45,500 nt of DNA from DATGFK01 sp040007395 (GCA_040007395.1 JBDTVG010000146.1:1-45500), one strand, 5' to 3'. Shown: positions 34,997 to 43,921, counted from the stretch's first letter. Translations and numbers: made by a program. Notes: generated by a model not told the origin, from the letters alone.

Positions 34997-35722
34997 CTAG
35001 CGTTCCGACTCGAAGGTCACGCCAAATTGAGTTTTGAAAATTGCTTCATCATTCGCCCGCATCAGCCCTAGATTTTGCCGCAGTTCAAGCAATTTTTCGA
35101 TCTGGTGGGGCAGCAGCGGATGCGCCCCGCCAAGCTGAATGGCTTTGACCAGAATATTGGCGTAATGCTCCAACGTTTCCAGCCGCATATACGCTGTCCA
35201 GACATCCGGTCCAACGGTTAGCGATCCATGATGATCGAGCATCAACACGTCGTGCTGCGGGATTAGGGAACGGATCGCGTCGCGGTCTTCGGTACTGGAC
35301 GGATGGGCATACTCCGCCGTCGGCACCAGTCCCATTAGAACTATCACTTCGGGGATAATCGCCTGCTGCAAGCTAATCCCGGCAACGGTCAAGGCTACGG
35401 CATTCGGCGGGTGCGCGTGAACAACGCCGCCTACATCGGGACGCTGTTTATAACATTCGAGGTGCATGGATAGCTCGGAAGTTGGATATAGATCGCGGTT
35501 GGCCTTTGTTGGTGTGCCGACCTTTTCACCCTCCATATTGACCACGATCAATTGATCGGGCTTCATGAAGCCTTTGGCGAGTCCGCTAGGGGTCGTCAAA
35601 ACGTGATCCTCATCCAGCCGAACACTGATATTGCCACTGGTGCCATCGATATAACCATAACGGCGCATCAATCGCCCGATCTTGCAGATCTGTTTACGGA
35701 GCTTGACTTCACTTTCGACCAC
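34997..35722 (-). CDS. L-fuculose-phosphate-aldolase-like class II aldolase
   Basis: This 241-residue class II aldolase has the FucA-like pattern DGTSGNISVRL, VVHAHPPNAVAL (zinc His pair) and LMLDHHGSLTVG. GTG 35722 is chosen because AAGGAG lies about 9 bases upstream. It may act on L-rhamnulose-1-phosphate or L-fuculose-1-phosphate, giving DHAP and L-lactaldehyde. RhaEW encoded next to it already has such a domain, so its role may be for another sugar. It is flanked by two hairpins. Confidence 0.85.
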   Translation of the reverse strand: MVESEVKLRKQICKIGRLMRRYGYIDGTSGNISVRLDEDHVLTTPSGLAKGFMKPDQLIVVNMEGEKVGTPTKANRDLYPTSELSMHLECYKQRPDVGGVVHAHPPNAVALTVAGISLQQAIIPEVIVLMGLVPTAEYAHPSSTEDRDAIRSLIPQHDVLMLDHHGSLTVGPDVWTAYMRLETLEHYANILVKAIQLGGAHPLLPHQIEKLLELRQNLGLMRANDEAIFKTQFGVTFESER

Positions 35723-35763
35723 GCTGCACCTCTCCTTACCCTGACCCACACATTTACCCCATT

Positions 35764-35810
35764 AAAAAACCCCCTCTCCTTTTCGCAGAAAGGGGATTTA
35801 GGGGTGAGGA
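35764..35810 (-). repeat. GC-rich hairpin repeat, copy 2, terminator-like
   Basis: This is the inverse of the CCCTCACCCCT repeat at 22095. On the minus strand it reads as a C-rich stem (CCCCTTTCT) pairing with AGGAGAGGGG, then six T in a row (GTTTTTT), directly after the rhaEW stop. It may serve as a partial terminator between rhaEW and the next aldolase gene. Confidence 0.75.
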
Positions 35811-35812
35811 CG

Positions 35813-37876
35813 TTATCGAGCATAAGCCAACGGAACGCCACCGTCAACGGCAAGTGCGCCGCCTGTGGTTTTGGCGCTGCGTGGCCCCGCCAAAAATAGG
35901 ATCGCCTCGGCAATATCGTCGGGCGTGATGTTCACTTTGAGTGTATTGCGCTTGCGATAGAATTCTTCGAGTTCATCGGGCTTAATACCATAGTTTTTGG
36001 CACGACCTTCGCGCCATTCGCTGTCCCAGATTGATGATCCCTGCAACACTGCGTCGGGCAGCACGCTGTTGACACGAATACCTTCTGCGCCGCCTTCTTC
36101 GGCAAGGCAGCGTGCCAAGTGTAGTTCGGCAGCTTTGGCGGCACTGTAGGCGGCGGCGTTCTTCCCGGCAGCGACACTGTTCTTGCTGCATACAAAAACC
36201 AATGTACCGCCCGTCGCTTGAGTCTTCAAAACGCGGAAGCCTTCACGCGCTACCAGAAAATAACCCGTCGCCAGAATGTCGATATTGCGCTGCCACTCGG
36301 CAAGGCTAGTGTTCTCAATCGGGTTGCTAGTCGAGATCCCGGCGTTGTTGACCACAGTATCCACGCCGCCATAGACCATCACCATTTGCTGGAACGCATC
36401 GATCACTGCGTCTTCGCTGGTTACATTGCAGGATACCGCCATGCCGCGCTTCAAGCCATATTTCTTGGTCAGGTCGTCAGCGACGGCTTTTGCGCCTTCA
36501 AAGTTGATGTCAGCGACAACGACATGCGCGCCTTCTTGCGCTAGCCGATAGGCCGTCGCTTTGCCGATTCCACTTGCGCCACCCGTGATAAACACGACTT
36601 TTCCGGCAAGGTCACGATCCGGGGGCTTGAGCTTGAGCTTGTAAAGTTCGAGAGGCCAATACTCGATCCCGTAGGCTTCAGCAGCGGTCAATGACTCGAA
36701 GCCGCCGACAGCTTCACTGCCGCCGATCACGGCAATGGCACGGTAATAAAGCTGGCGACTCACATCCGCATCGACGGCATCCTTGCCCGTGTTGATCATG
36801 CCCACACCGGGGATCAGGATCACGCGGGGGGAAGCGTCGCGTAGTTCGTCGCCGGGAACTTTGTTTTCCTCGAAGTAGGCAACATAGCGCTGCTTATAAT
36901 CCTCGATGCCAGACTTGAGCATTTCTTTGAGTTTCTCGACACCTAACGAGGGTGCCCACTGCACAAACAGCGGTTGCCGCTTAACGTGTACCAGATGGTC
37001 GGGGCAAGCCGCGCCAAGCTGCGATAGAGCAGGCGTGCGTTCGCGCCCTACGAAATCCAGCACTTCCGGCCCTTCGTCGTAATTCAGGATCGTGCTGCGT
37101 TCTGTCGAAACCAGTCCGCGCACATAGGGCATAATCTGCGCCATGACTTCATGGCGTTCTTTTTCGGGCATCGCAGGGAAGGCGATTGCGCCAAACACTG
37201 ATTTACCCTTTTGCTGATCCTTGATATAGTCTTCGGCTTCTTGAATCAGCCGGATCGAATTGTCGTAGCAGCTTTTAGCATCATCGCCCCAATTGACGAG
37301 GCCGTGCTTGCCCATGACCACACATTCGATCTTTGGGTTATCCAGCACGCGTTGACCGATCCACTTGCTGAGGGTGAAGCCGGGGCGAATGTAATCGACC
37401 CACGCCATACGATCCCCATAGACTTTGCGGGCGGTTGCTTCGCCTTGTGGCGTACAGGCCAAACTGATCACCGCGTCGGGGTGAGTGTGATCGACATGCT
37501 TGGCAGGGACGAAGGCGTGCAGCAGTGTCTCAATCGACTGGCGTGGGCGATCCGGCTCAAAGGCAGTGCGCGAGAGATAGGCGATCATTTCCTCATCGGT
37601 CATCACGCCATATTCCATCAGCGGATCGATCTCGTTCATCCGCAGCGCCGCGAACTGCTTGGCAACAATCGTTTTGACATCGGAGCCGGAAGCCTTGACA
37701 TACAACACACGGGTTGGTCTGCCCATGTGATCTTTTTGGTTGAGTTTGGCGCTGGTGTTACCGCCATAGATGTTACAGACGCTGCGATCACGTCCTAGCA
37801 GATTGGAGCGATACACTAACCCTTCCAGATCGGGCAGGGAGCGATATTCTTCATCATTCCATAGATTGACTGGCAT
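35813..37876 (-). CDS. rhaEW: Bifunctional rhamnulose-1-phosphate aldolase/lactaldehyde dehydrogenase
   Basis: This 687-residue fusion has a class II aldolase domain (about 1-420; zinc His in KHVDHTHPD and a later GKHGLVNWG) and a short-chain dehydrogenase (about 430-687). The dehydrogenase has GKVVFITGGASGIGKAT, NNAGIS, and the catalytic S/Y/K region with AAYSAAKAAELHLARC. In the RhaEW/YuxG-type family the aldolase cleaves L-rhamnulose-1-phosphate to DHAP and L-lactaldehyde and the dehydrogenase oxidises the aldehyde to L-lactate. Length matches Bacillus YuxG (about 690). It is preceded by rhaI. Confidence 0.94.
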   Translation of the reverse strand: MPVNLWNDEEYRSLPDLEGLVYRSNLLGRDRSVCNIYGGNTSAKLNQKDHMGRPTRVLYVKASGSDVKTIVAKQFAALRMNEIDPLMEYGVMTDEEMIAYLSRTAFEPDRPRQSIETLLHAFVPAKHVDHTHPDAVISLACTPQGEATARKVYGDRMAWVDYIRPGFTLSKWIGQRVLDNPKIECVVMGKHGLVNWGDDAKSCYDNSIRLIQEAEDYIKDQQKGKSVFGAIAFPAMPEKERHEVMAQIMPYVRGLVSTERSTILNYDEGPEVLDFVGRERTPALSQLGAACPDHLVHVKRQPLFVQWAPSLGVEKLKEMLKSGIEDYKQRYVAYFEENKVPGDELRDASPRVILIPGVGMINTGKDAVDADVSRQLYYRAIAVIGGSEAVGGFESLTAAEAYGIEYWPLELYKLKLKPPDRDLAGKVVFITGGASGIGKATAYRLAQEGAHVVVADINFEGAKAVADDLTKKYGLKRGMAVSCNVTSEDAVIDAFQQMVMVYGGVDTVVNNAGISTSNPIENTSLAEWQRNIDILATGYFLVAREGFRVLKTQATGGTLVFVCSKNSVAAGKNAAAYSAAKAAELHLARCLAEEGGAEGIRVNSVLPDAVLQGSSIWDSEWREGRAKNYGIKPDELEEFYRKRNTLKVNITPDDIAEAILFLAGPRSAKTTGGALAVDGGVPLAYAR

Positions 37877-37902
37877 AGGTTTCTTTTTATTCCTTTTGTT
37901 AA

Positions 37903-39135
37903 TTATCCGGGGAAACCACCGAGACTTCCGCCAGCAATACCGCGTGATTCCGCGACTCGCTGTTGATAGTCATCGGCGCGAAAGGCTTCGATAGGATCGG
38001 GATGCAGGCCCATTTCCTGCCGCACTTGCGCCAGAATAGGCCGGACATCACTCTCAAAGGCTTCCATCAGAATGCGATGTCCACCAAGGACATCTCCGTT
38101 GCGTTGTGCATCGCGCAGTTTGGCACGATCCACAATGAGTGACTTAGCATAAGCAGTTTGGCAGTTCACGACACTGAGCAGCATCCCCTCTAGTTTGGAT
38201 TCGATGTTGAAGTTTTGATCGATCATATAAGCGACATCACGCGCTTTTTCTCCGGCACTGACAAGTTCATGGTAGATAAGAAACAACTCAAGCGGATTGG
38301 TCGTCCCGACAATTAGGTCGTCATCCGCATATTGGCGGGCGTTGAAGTGAAAACCACCCAAGCGGCCTTCGTCGAGCAAAAAGGCAATGATCATGGGAAT
38401 ATTCGTGCCTTGGGGATGATGTCCGGTATCGACCAACACTTGTGCCTGTGTACCAAGTTTGAGCGATACCGCGTAGGCCGTTCCCCAGTCGGGCAGATCC
38501 GTCGTGTAGAAGGTTGGCTCAAAGAACTTATATTCAATCAGCATACGACTGTCGGGAGGCAACTGCCCGTAGACAATCCGCAGCGAGTCTTCCAGACGAT
38601 GTTTGCGTTCGACAATGCTGTCCTGTCCGGCGTAGTTGGTGCCGTCAGCCAGCCACAGACTGAACAATTTGCTGCCCGTTGCCCGCATAATCTCGCAGCA
38701 TTCGATCATGTGCGCGACGGCTTCTTCGCGAATGGCAGGCGACGGATTGCATACGCTGCCCAACTTGTAAGCATTGTCCTGAAACAAGTTGGGATTCACC
38801 GCGCCAATTTCGATGCCAAGCGCTCTAGCTTCTTGACCTAGCTCAGTCCAATCGTCGGTTTTGTCCCATGGGATATGAATCGCCACACTCGGCGCAACCC
38901 CTGTCAACTTATTCACGTAGGCTGCATCCGAGACACGCTCATGGATATTACGGGCAGCGCCTGCCCAAGGAAACACCTTGAAGCGTGTACCACTGTTGCC
39001 GTAGCCCCACGAGGGAGTCTCGATATGCTGGTTTTTCAGACTAGTTTTGACCGCCTCTAGGTCGATGCCTCGCTTGGTGAGGCGTTCGGCGAAGGCGGGA
39101 TAGGCTGACAAATAGTCATTCGTTACGGTAGCCAT
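37903..39135 (-). CDS. rhaI: L-rhamnose isomerase (RhaI type)
   Basis: This 410-residue TIM-barrel enzyme converts L-rhamnose to L-rhamnulose. The N-terminus IETPSWGYGNSGTRFKVFPW is very close to the Pseudomonas-type RhaI rather than E. coli RhaA. Metal-binding patterns EYKFFEPTFY and LVDTGHHPQGTNI are present. It follows lacI and precedes rhaEW. A GAAAGGTT site lies upstream of ATG 39135. Confidence 0.93.
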   Translation of the reverse strand: MATVTNDYLSAYPAFAERLTKRGIDLEAVKTSLKNQHIETPSWGYGNSGTRFKVFPWAGAARNIHERVSDAAYVNKLTGVAPSVAIHIPWDKTDDWTELGQEARALGIEIGAVNPNLFQDNAYKLGSVCNPSPAIREEAVAHMIECCEIMRATGSKLFSLWLADGTNYAGQDSIVERKHRLEDSLRIVYGQLPPDSRMLIEYKFFEPTFYTTDLPDWGTAYAVSLKLGTQAQVLVDTGHHPQGTNIPMIIAFLLDEGRLGGFHFNARQYADDDLIVGTTNPLELFLIYHELVSAGEKARDVAYMIDQNFNIESKLEGMLLSVVNCQTAYAKSLIVDRAKLRDAQRNGDVLGGHRILMEAFESDVRPILAQVRQEMGLHPDPIEAFRADDYQQRVAESRGIAGGSLGGFPG

Positions 39136-39189
39136 ATTTCAACCTTTCAAAAGATTCAAAAAAATAATCGCAAAGGTTAGCCTGATCCT

Positions 39190-40197
39190 CTATCCATTAG
39201 GCGATCCAGTAGACTCGCGAACGATTAGCTGTGCTGGCAAATGCTTGCGAATGTAGCTCGCCGGAGTCCCCTCGATTCTTGCCAGCAGCATATCAGCGGC
39301 AGCCCGTCCTATCTCGGTCATGGGCTGCGCGACAGTGGTTAAGCTGGGATACACAAAAGAACTCAAGGGAATGTTGTCCACACCGATTACCGATAGATCA
39401 CCGGGAACACGCAAGCCCGATTCCAGCGCATAGCGTAACGCTCCAACCGCCATTGAATCGTTAAAAGCAAAGATCGCCGTTGGGCGTTGCCGAATCGAAA
39501 GCAAATGTTGTGCGCCAGTGTAGCCGGCCTCATGTCCGTAATTCTGGGTTTCGTAGATCATCTGGTGATCGATGTCCAAACCATGTTTGTGCAAGATGTC
39601 AAAAGTCGCCCTTAGTCGATCCTGAACGGGTGGATCATGTCGCAGCCCGATGATTAGCCCAAAACGGCGATGACCCAGCCCCAAAAGATAGTCCATCGCA
39701 TCGTATGCGCCCTGATAATGATCGCACTGCACACTGTCCGCCTCGACTCCCGGATAGCCACGATCCAGCAGGACAATCGGCATTTGGTTGGTTTGCAAGT
39801 AGCGGATCGCTTGCTCACTCGTGCCTGTGATGGCAATCGCAACTCCTGCGACACGCTGCCTATACAACTTATAGCAGTAATCGATCTCCTTCTGTTCGCT
39901 GTCGGCGGAGTTGCACAGGTAAACGCTATATCCCGCTTCGTCGCAGCGAGCCTCGATCCCTCTAGCAAGTTCCGCAAAAAATGGGTTGCGATTGTCCGGC
40001 ACGACTAACCCAATGGCGCGAGTACGCTGACGACGCAAACTTCCCGCTAAGGCGCTTGGTTGGTAATCCAACGTGGCAATCGACGCAAGGACACGCTGCC
40101 GCATCTCGGCATTGACATTCAGGTTGCCGTTGAGTACTCGTGAGACAGTTGCCTTCGATACTCCCGCGTGCTGCGCCACATATTTGATCGTAACCAT
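39190..40197 (-). CDS. LacI-family regulator of the rhamnose operon
   Basis: This 335-residue LacI/GalR-type regulator has an N-terminal helix-turn-helix (TIKYVAQHAGVSKATVSRVL), hinge helix (PSALAGSLRRQRTRAIGLVV), and a periplasmic-binding-protein-like sensor domain (about 60-330). ATG 40197 is taken as the start because the HTH begins there. It is first in the minus-strand cluster and probably represses rhaI and itself in the absence of rhamnose or a phosphorylated form. A promoter and two-site operator lie upstream. Confidence 0.9.
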   Translation of the reverse strand: MVTIKYVAQHAGVSKATVSRVLNGNLNVNAEMRQRVLASIATLDYQPSALAGSLRRQRTRAIGLVVPDNRNPFFAELARGIEARCDEAGYSVYLCNSADSEQKEIDYCYKLYRQRVAGVAIAITGTSEQAIRYLQTNQMPIVLLDRGYPGVEADSVQCDHYQGAYDAMDYLLGLGHRRFGLIIGLRHDPPVQDRLRATFDILHKHGLDIDHQMIYETQNYGHEAGYTGAQHLLSIRQRPTAIFAFNDSMAVGALRYALESGLRVPGDLSVIGVDNIPLSSFVYPSLTTVAQPMTEIGRAAADMLLARIEGTPASYIRKHLPAQLIVRESTGSPNG

Positions 40198-40289
40198 ATT
40201 GCTAGCTTCGATCTTGAAAATACTGCAAAGTGGCAAACAACATCCCCTTTACAGGCAAAAGATCTATATCCTTTTACATAAATATTCGT

Positions 40290-40333
40290 ATATTTTGAGA
40301 TCGCAGAAACCGATTTCTGAGTACTCAAAATAT
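40290..40333 (-). promoter_or_regulatory. 44-bp composite dyad operator
   Basis: Two inverted 17-bp sites, each close to TTTCTGNGNNCTCAAAA (14/17 identical), together make outer arms ATATTTTGAG / CTCAAAATAT (10 perfect bp), inner arms CAGAAA / TTTCTG, and a CCGA centre. It covers the expected start site and the end of the -10 box, as expected for repression by the LacI-type protein. Confidence 0.75.
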
Positions 40334-40360
40334 TCTAAGCCGTTTGATTTTGTTTGTCAA
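40332..40360 (-). promoter_or_regulatory. Promoter of the lacI-rha operon
   Basis: On the minus strand TTGACA (40360-40355) and TAGAAT (40337-40332) are 17 bases apart, a near-consensus sigma-70 promoter. The start site should be near 40325, inside the dyad, leaving a leader of about 130 bases before the ATG. Confidence 0.75.
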
Positions 40361-40677
40361 CACGAGGCAAGTTGGCCCGCTCCCTGCCTCTGATTAACGA
40401 GTAGCGCACCCAAACAATCTATAATACAATAAGCCGCTATTAGTTAGTGCTACGAGCTAGGAAGTTACGCTATGAGCGTTGTTGTGGTGTAACTTGCCAT
40501 GAGAATTATTTTTAGGCATATGAAGTTTTTAAGGCGATAAGCTTTATTTTCGCGCTCACAGAAGGGTGGTTGTCTAACACGACATAACTTTTCATAAGTC
40601 TGCGTTTGGTCTGGCGAAATCCTCATATATTATTAGTGATGTGCAGAATAATGCTACAGTCACCTAGGAGAATCCTT
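40361..40677. other. Intergenic region between lacI and the LysM-glycosidase gene
   Basis: No gene is seen. A 7-bp inverted repeat (AAGTTAC 40462-40468, GTAACTT 40489-40495) and a TATAAT at 40420-40425 without a -35 box are the only structures noted. TAGGAG at 40665-40670 is the ribosome binding site of the downstream gene. Confidence 0.5.
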
Positions 40678-42078
40678 ATGCGGCGAATCGTGCTTGTGCT
40701 CATTTTCGCTTGCCTTGTGGCTATTCCAACCTTTGGAACACATGCTCAAGGTACCGGAACCACCTACACGGTGCAACCCGGCGACAATCTTTATCGCATT
40801 TCCCTCAAGTTTGGCGTAACCGTACCCGCTTTGCAGCAGGCCAATGGCATTGCCAATGCCAGCCTGATCTACGCCGGACAAGTCCTACAGATTCCAGCCG
40901 GAGGTGTTGTTGTGCCACCGACTGCCGCGCCGGGGGCAACAGCCATACCAGGAGGGACAGTTGGTACGTATGTTGTCCAGCCCGGTGACACGCTGGCGCG
41001 AATCGCGGCACGCTTTGGCACGAATTACATCTACCTTGCCCAGTTGAACGGCATTGCCAACCCAAGTTTGATCTTTGCGGGACAGGTGCTCAATGTGCCG
41101 GGTGGTACGATTAACCCCGGTGGTCCAACGCCAACGCCCGGTGGTCCAGCAACGCTACCCCTAGCCGGATTTGAGCTTGGCGGGCAGACCGTAGGGGATG
41201 TTTCTGGTGGAACACAATCCACCATGCAGAGTGCCAAAATGAAGTGGGTCAAGCGCCAGATCAGCGCAGGCGATGGCAACGGCCCCAATTGGATTAATCA
41301 GGCACACAGTGCAGGCTTCAAGATCCTTCTATCGGTGATCGGCGACAAGAACGCTGTGACCGATGGTGGCTATCAGACGAGCTATGCGAACTACGTCGCT
41401 GGCTTGGCCCGCAGTGGCGCAGATGCCCTTGAGATATGGAATGAAATGAATATTGATCGCGAATGGCCTACTGGTCAGATCAACCCTGCCATCTATGTGA
41501 ACTTGCTGGCGAAGTCATTCAGCGCAATTAAAGGTGCTAATGGCAATACGATTGTCATCAGCGGTGCGTTGGCTCCCACAGGTGCAGAAGGTGCATTTGG
41601 GTTGAGCCGTGTCTGGAATGATGATCGTTATTATAACGGTCTGGCAGCAGCGGGTGCGGCACGTTATGCCGACTGCATCGGTGTCCACTACAACGAAGGC
41701 ATTATCAGCCCGACTCAATCAACTGGCGACCCACGCGGCAGTTACCCCACTCGCTATTTCGGCGCGATGCTTAACCGGGCGTTGGCCCCCTTCCCCGGTA
41801 AAGTTGCTTGTTATACCGAACTCGGTTATCTCTCGCGTGAAGGATACCCACCACTGCCCAGCGGCTTCGAGTGGGCGGCTAACACCACTGTCGCCCAGCA
41901 AGCACAGTGGCTTGGCGAGGCGACCCGGATAGCCGCTTCTTCGGGACGCATCCGTCTGTTGATCGTGTTCAATGTTGACGCGACCAACTACGGCGCAGAT
42001 CCACAAGCCGGCTATGCGATCATCCGTCCCGGCGGCGGCTGTCCAGCCTGTGCTCAACTTGCTGCCGCGATCCCTTAA
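40678..42078 (+). CDS. Secreted protein with two LysM domains and a glycosidase-like domain
   Basis: This 466-residue exported protein has a signal peptide (MRRIVLVLIFACLVAIPTFG, cut near AQG), two LysM domains at about 30-72 (YTVQPGDNLYRISLKFGVTV) and 100-142 (YVVQPGDTLARIAARFGTNY), a Pro/Gly-rich linker and a C-terminal (beta/alpha)8-like domain. Residues ADALEIWNEMNIDREW resemble the acid/base Glu motif (WNEpN) of clan GH-A glycosidases, and VACYTELGYLSREGYPP may hold the nucleophile Glu. It may act on cell-wall or matrix glycan. ATG 40678 has TAGGAG 7 bases upstream. A strong terminator follows. Confidence 0.82.
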   Translation: MRRIVLVLIFACLVAIPTFGTHAQGTGTTYTVQPGDNLYRISLKFGVTVPALQQANGIANASLIYAGQVLQIPAGGVVVPPTAAPGATAIPGGTVGTYVVQPGDTLARIAARFGTNYIYLAQLNGIANPSLIFAGQVLNVPGGTINPGGPTPTPGGPATLPLAGFELGGQTVGDVSGGTQSTMQSAKMKWVKRQISAGDGNGPNWINQAHSAGFKILLSVIGDKNAVTDGGYQTSYANYVAGLARSGADALEIWNEMNIDREWPTGQINPAIYVNLLAKSFSAIKGANGNTIVISGALAPTGAEGAFGLSRVWNDDRYYNGLAAAGAARYADCIGVHYNEGIISPTQSTGDPRGSYPTRYFGAMLNRALAPFPGKVACYTELGYLSREGYPPLPSGFEWAANTTVAQQAQWLGEATRIAASSGRIRLLIVFNVDATNYGADPQAGYAIIRPGGGCPACAQLAAAIP

Positions 42079-42111
42079 TCGCAGTACCACGACACTGACT
42101 TAACAGTAAAC

Positions 42112-42147
42112 AGGAGCACGACGGTTAACCGTCGTGCTCCTTCCTTT
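42112..42147 (+). terminator. Perfect-palindrome terminator after the LysM-glycosidase gene
   Basis: A 30-bp perfect palindrome (42112-42141) with arms beginning AGGAGCACGACGG and a TTAA centre is followed by CCTTT. It is a strong hairpin shortly after the stop codon at 42078. The T-tract is modest. Confidence 0.75.
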
Positions 42148-42257
42148 AGGGTATCGGTGGTGGTCTGCCGGAATTGCCACCCCATATCGCTTTTTGAAAA
42201 CCTGTTACAATAGGTGACAATTATCGGGCAAACTGCAAATCTAGCTAGGGAGATTTT

Positions 42258-42641
42258 ATGAGCGCCGCGCAGGTATTGAATGCACTCAAACCCACTGATC
42301 TTTATGGGTGGATACTTTATATTATTGTTGCTTTGACGATTGTTGCGATGGTTATGCAACCGGATGGTTCGCCTTTGCTACTGACCTTTTTGCTGTTTGG
42401 CATCATTCTAGCGTGTCTGATCGATAAGATTACGACGACCTCTCAGTTAGCTGGCACAGTACCGGCCTTTAGCAAGAAAAGTTTTGGTGCATTTTTCATA
42501 CGGGTGCCGATGTTTGTCTTTCCGGCTATTGTGGCTGGCATGACCAAAAAGCCAAAATCGCGTGGAATCTTGATTTTCACAGGGCTGCTAGGGGCCGTGT
42601 ATTTTTTCGCCCGCTGGTTTTTGGAAATACGCCCACAGTAA
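42258..42641 (+). CDS. Small polytopic membrane protein
   Basis: This 127-residue protein has about four hydrophobic segments (approximately 18-36, 38-55, 80-95, 102-120) and no recognised family. ATG 42258 has AGGGAG 7 bases upstream. It lies between a terminator and another terminator, so it is a single-gene unit. Function is unknown. Confidence 0.75.
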   Translation: MSAAQVLNALKPTDLYGWILYIIVALTIVAMVMQPDGSPLLLTFLLFGIILACLIDKITTTSQLAGTVPAFSKKSFGAFFIRVPMFVFPAIVAGMTKKPKSRGILIFTGLLGAVYFFARWFLEIRPQ

Positions 42642-42672
42642 GCGTTGCCAAGTATCGAAGCTGACCCAGTTG

Positions 42673-42702
42673 ACCATCCCTGTTCAGGGATGGTTTTGTT
42701 TT
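42673..42702 (+). terminator. Terminator after the small membrane protein gene
   Basis: ACCATCCCTG / CAGGGATGGT (42673-42682 and 42685-42694) form a 10-bp stem with a tight TT centre (effectively an 8-bp stem with a 6-base loop), followed by TTTGTTTT. It acts on the plus strand and abuts the convergent AlaX stop. Confidence 0.85.
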
Positions 42703-43921
42703 AGCGCCCTGCCAGTATCGTCAGGATAGATCGTTCGGCCTGTTGGAGCGCCGCAGTTACTTGCGCAAGGCTGGCAGGCACACCACCGCCTTGCGCGAAA
42801 TTGGCACGCCCGCCGCCACGATCCGAGTTGAGCAGCGCTAATGCTCCTTTCAACAGCGAGGCCATATCGACGGCGACATCTTCGGCGCGACCAAACAATA
42901 GCTGCCCCTTTTCGCCCGCCAAACCAATTAGTGCAATCGTAGCAGGTTGGGCTGCTAGCTTTTGTGCCAGCAATTTCAAGTCGTTCACATCGCGACCTTC
43001 GTAGGCGTGCGTCACAATCCGCACACTACCAATGTGAGACGCGGTAGGGAGTAATGCTGCTGCCTCGGCCTCGATAAGCTGTTCGCGGGCGGCTTTCAAT
43101 TCATTCCGCAACGTTTTGTTTTCTGCTTGAAGCCGCTGAATAGTTTCTGGCACATCGCGGTAGGCAACCGTTAAATCGGTTACAAGGCGGTTGATCAGGT
43201 CGTTTTTGTCACGATAGTCGCGCAGCGCCCGTCCGCCACACTTGAATTCAAGGCGCGTTGTATCGCCCCGCCGTTCAAAGCGCACCACCTTGATCGCCCC
43301 GATCTCGCCTGTGTAGCCGACATGCGTACCACCGCACGCGGTGACATCGAAGCCGCCCATATCGACCACGCGCACTTTGCCTGCAACATCAGGGAGCTTA
43401 CGCAAGCGCAGGGAAGCGAGTTCGTCCGGTTCGGGGAACCAGACGCGCACCCTCCGATTTTCAAGCACGATGCGATTCGCTAGATCCTCAACGGCGATCC
43501 ATTCGTCGGGGGTGATGTTGATGCGCTTCACATCAATGGTCATACTGTCGGCGCTCATATGGACGCTGACCGTTTCGGCTTCGGCAGCCTGACTGAGCGC
43601 CTGCGAAAGAATATGCTGCCCACTGTGATGCTGCATGTAATCTGTGCGGCGTGCCGCGTCGATTTGGCCTGCGACTCGCGAGTCTGTGATCGGACTTGCC
43701 AGCACATGCAGCACCGCCCGATCCGCGTCGCGAGTCTGCACATCGATCACCCGCACACCATTGATCACGCCTGTATCGTGGGGTTGACCACCGCCTTCAG
43801 GGTAAAAATAGGTCTGATCCAGCACGACTGCTGGAGGGTCTTTATATGTGGTATGCTCGACGACATTGGCCTCAAAGTTGAGTGTGTACGAGTTGTCATA
43901 ATACAGTCGCTTGGTAGTCAT
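42701..43921 (-). CDS. Alanyl-tRNA editing protein (AlaX-L type)
   Basis: This 406-residue protein is a stand-alone homologue of the AlaRS editing domain plus a DHHA1 domain. It removes wrongly attached Ser or Gly from tRNA-Ala. The zinc site is HHSGQHILSQ (HxxxH, about residues 99 and 103) and ACGGTHVG (CxxxH, about 196 and 200). The C-terminal DHHA1 region ends with GGGRANFAQGGG. ATG 43921 is preferred over GTG 43927. It starts 23 bases after the TIR-TPR stop, so the two are probably co-transcribed. A small hairpin (ACGCCT ... AGGCGT, 43926-43943) sits in the gap. Confidence 0.9.
   Translation of the reverse strand: MTTKRLYYDNSYTLNFEANVVEHTTYKDPPAVVLDQTYFYPEGGGQPHDTGVINGVRVIDVQTRDADRAVLHVLASPITDSRVAGQIDAARRTDYMQHHSGQHILSQALSQAAEAETVSVHMSADSMTIDVKRINITPDEWIAVEDLANRIVLENRRVRVWFPEPDELASLRLRKLPDVAGKVRVVDMGGFDVTACGGTHVGYTGEIGAIKVVRFERRGDTTRLEFKCGGRALRDYRDKNDLINRLVTDLTVAYRDVPETIQRLQAENKTLRNELKAAREQLIEAEAAALLPTASHIGSVRIVTHAYEGRDVNDLKLLAQKLAAQPATIALIGLAGEKGQLLFGRAEDVAVDMASLLKGALALLNSDRGGGRANFAQGGGVPASLAQVTAALQQAERSILTILAGR

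Noticed and set aside
42560..42700. Terminator at 42673 serving the convergent AlaX gene as well
   Set aside because: On the minus strand the hairpin is followed by AACTGG and not a T-run, so only the plus-strand use is supported.
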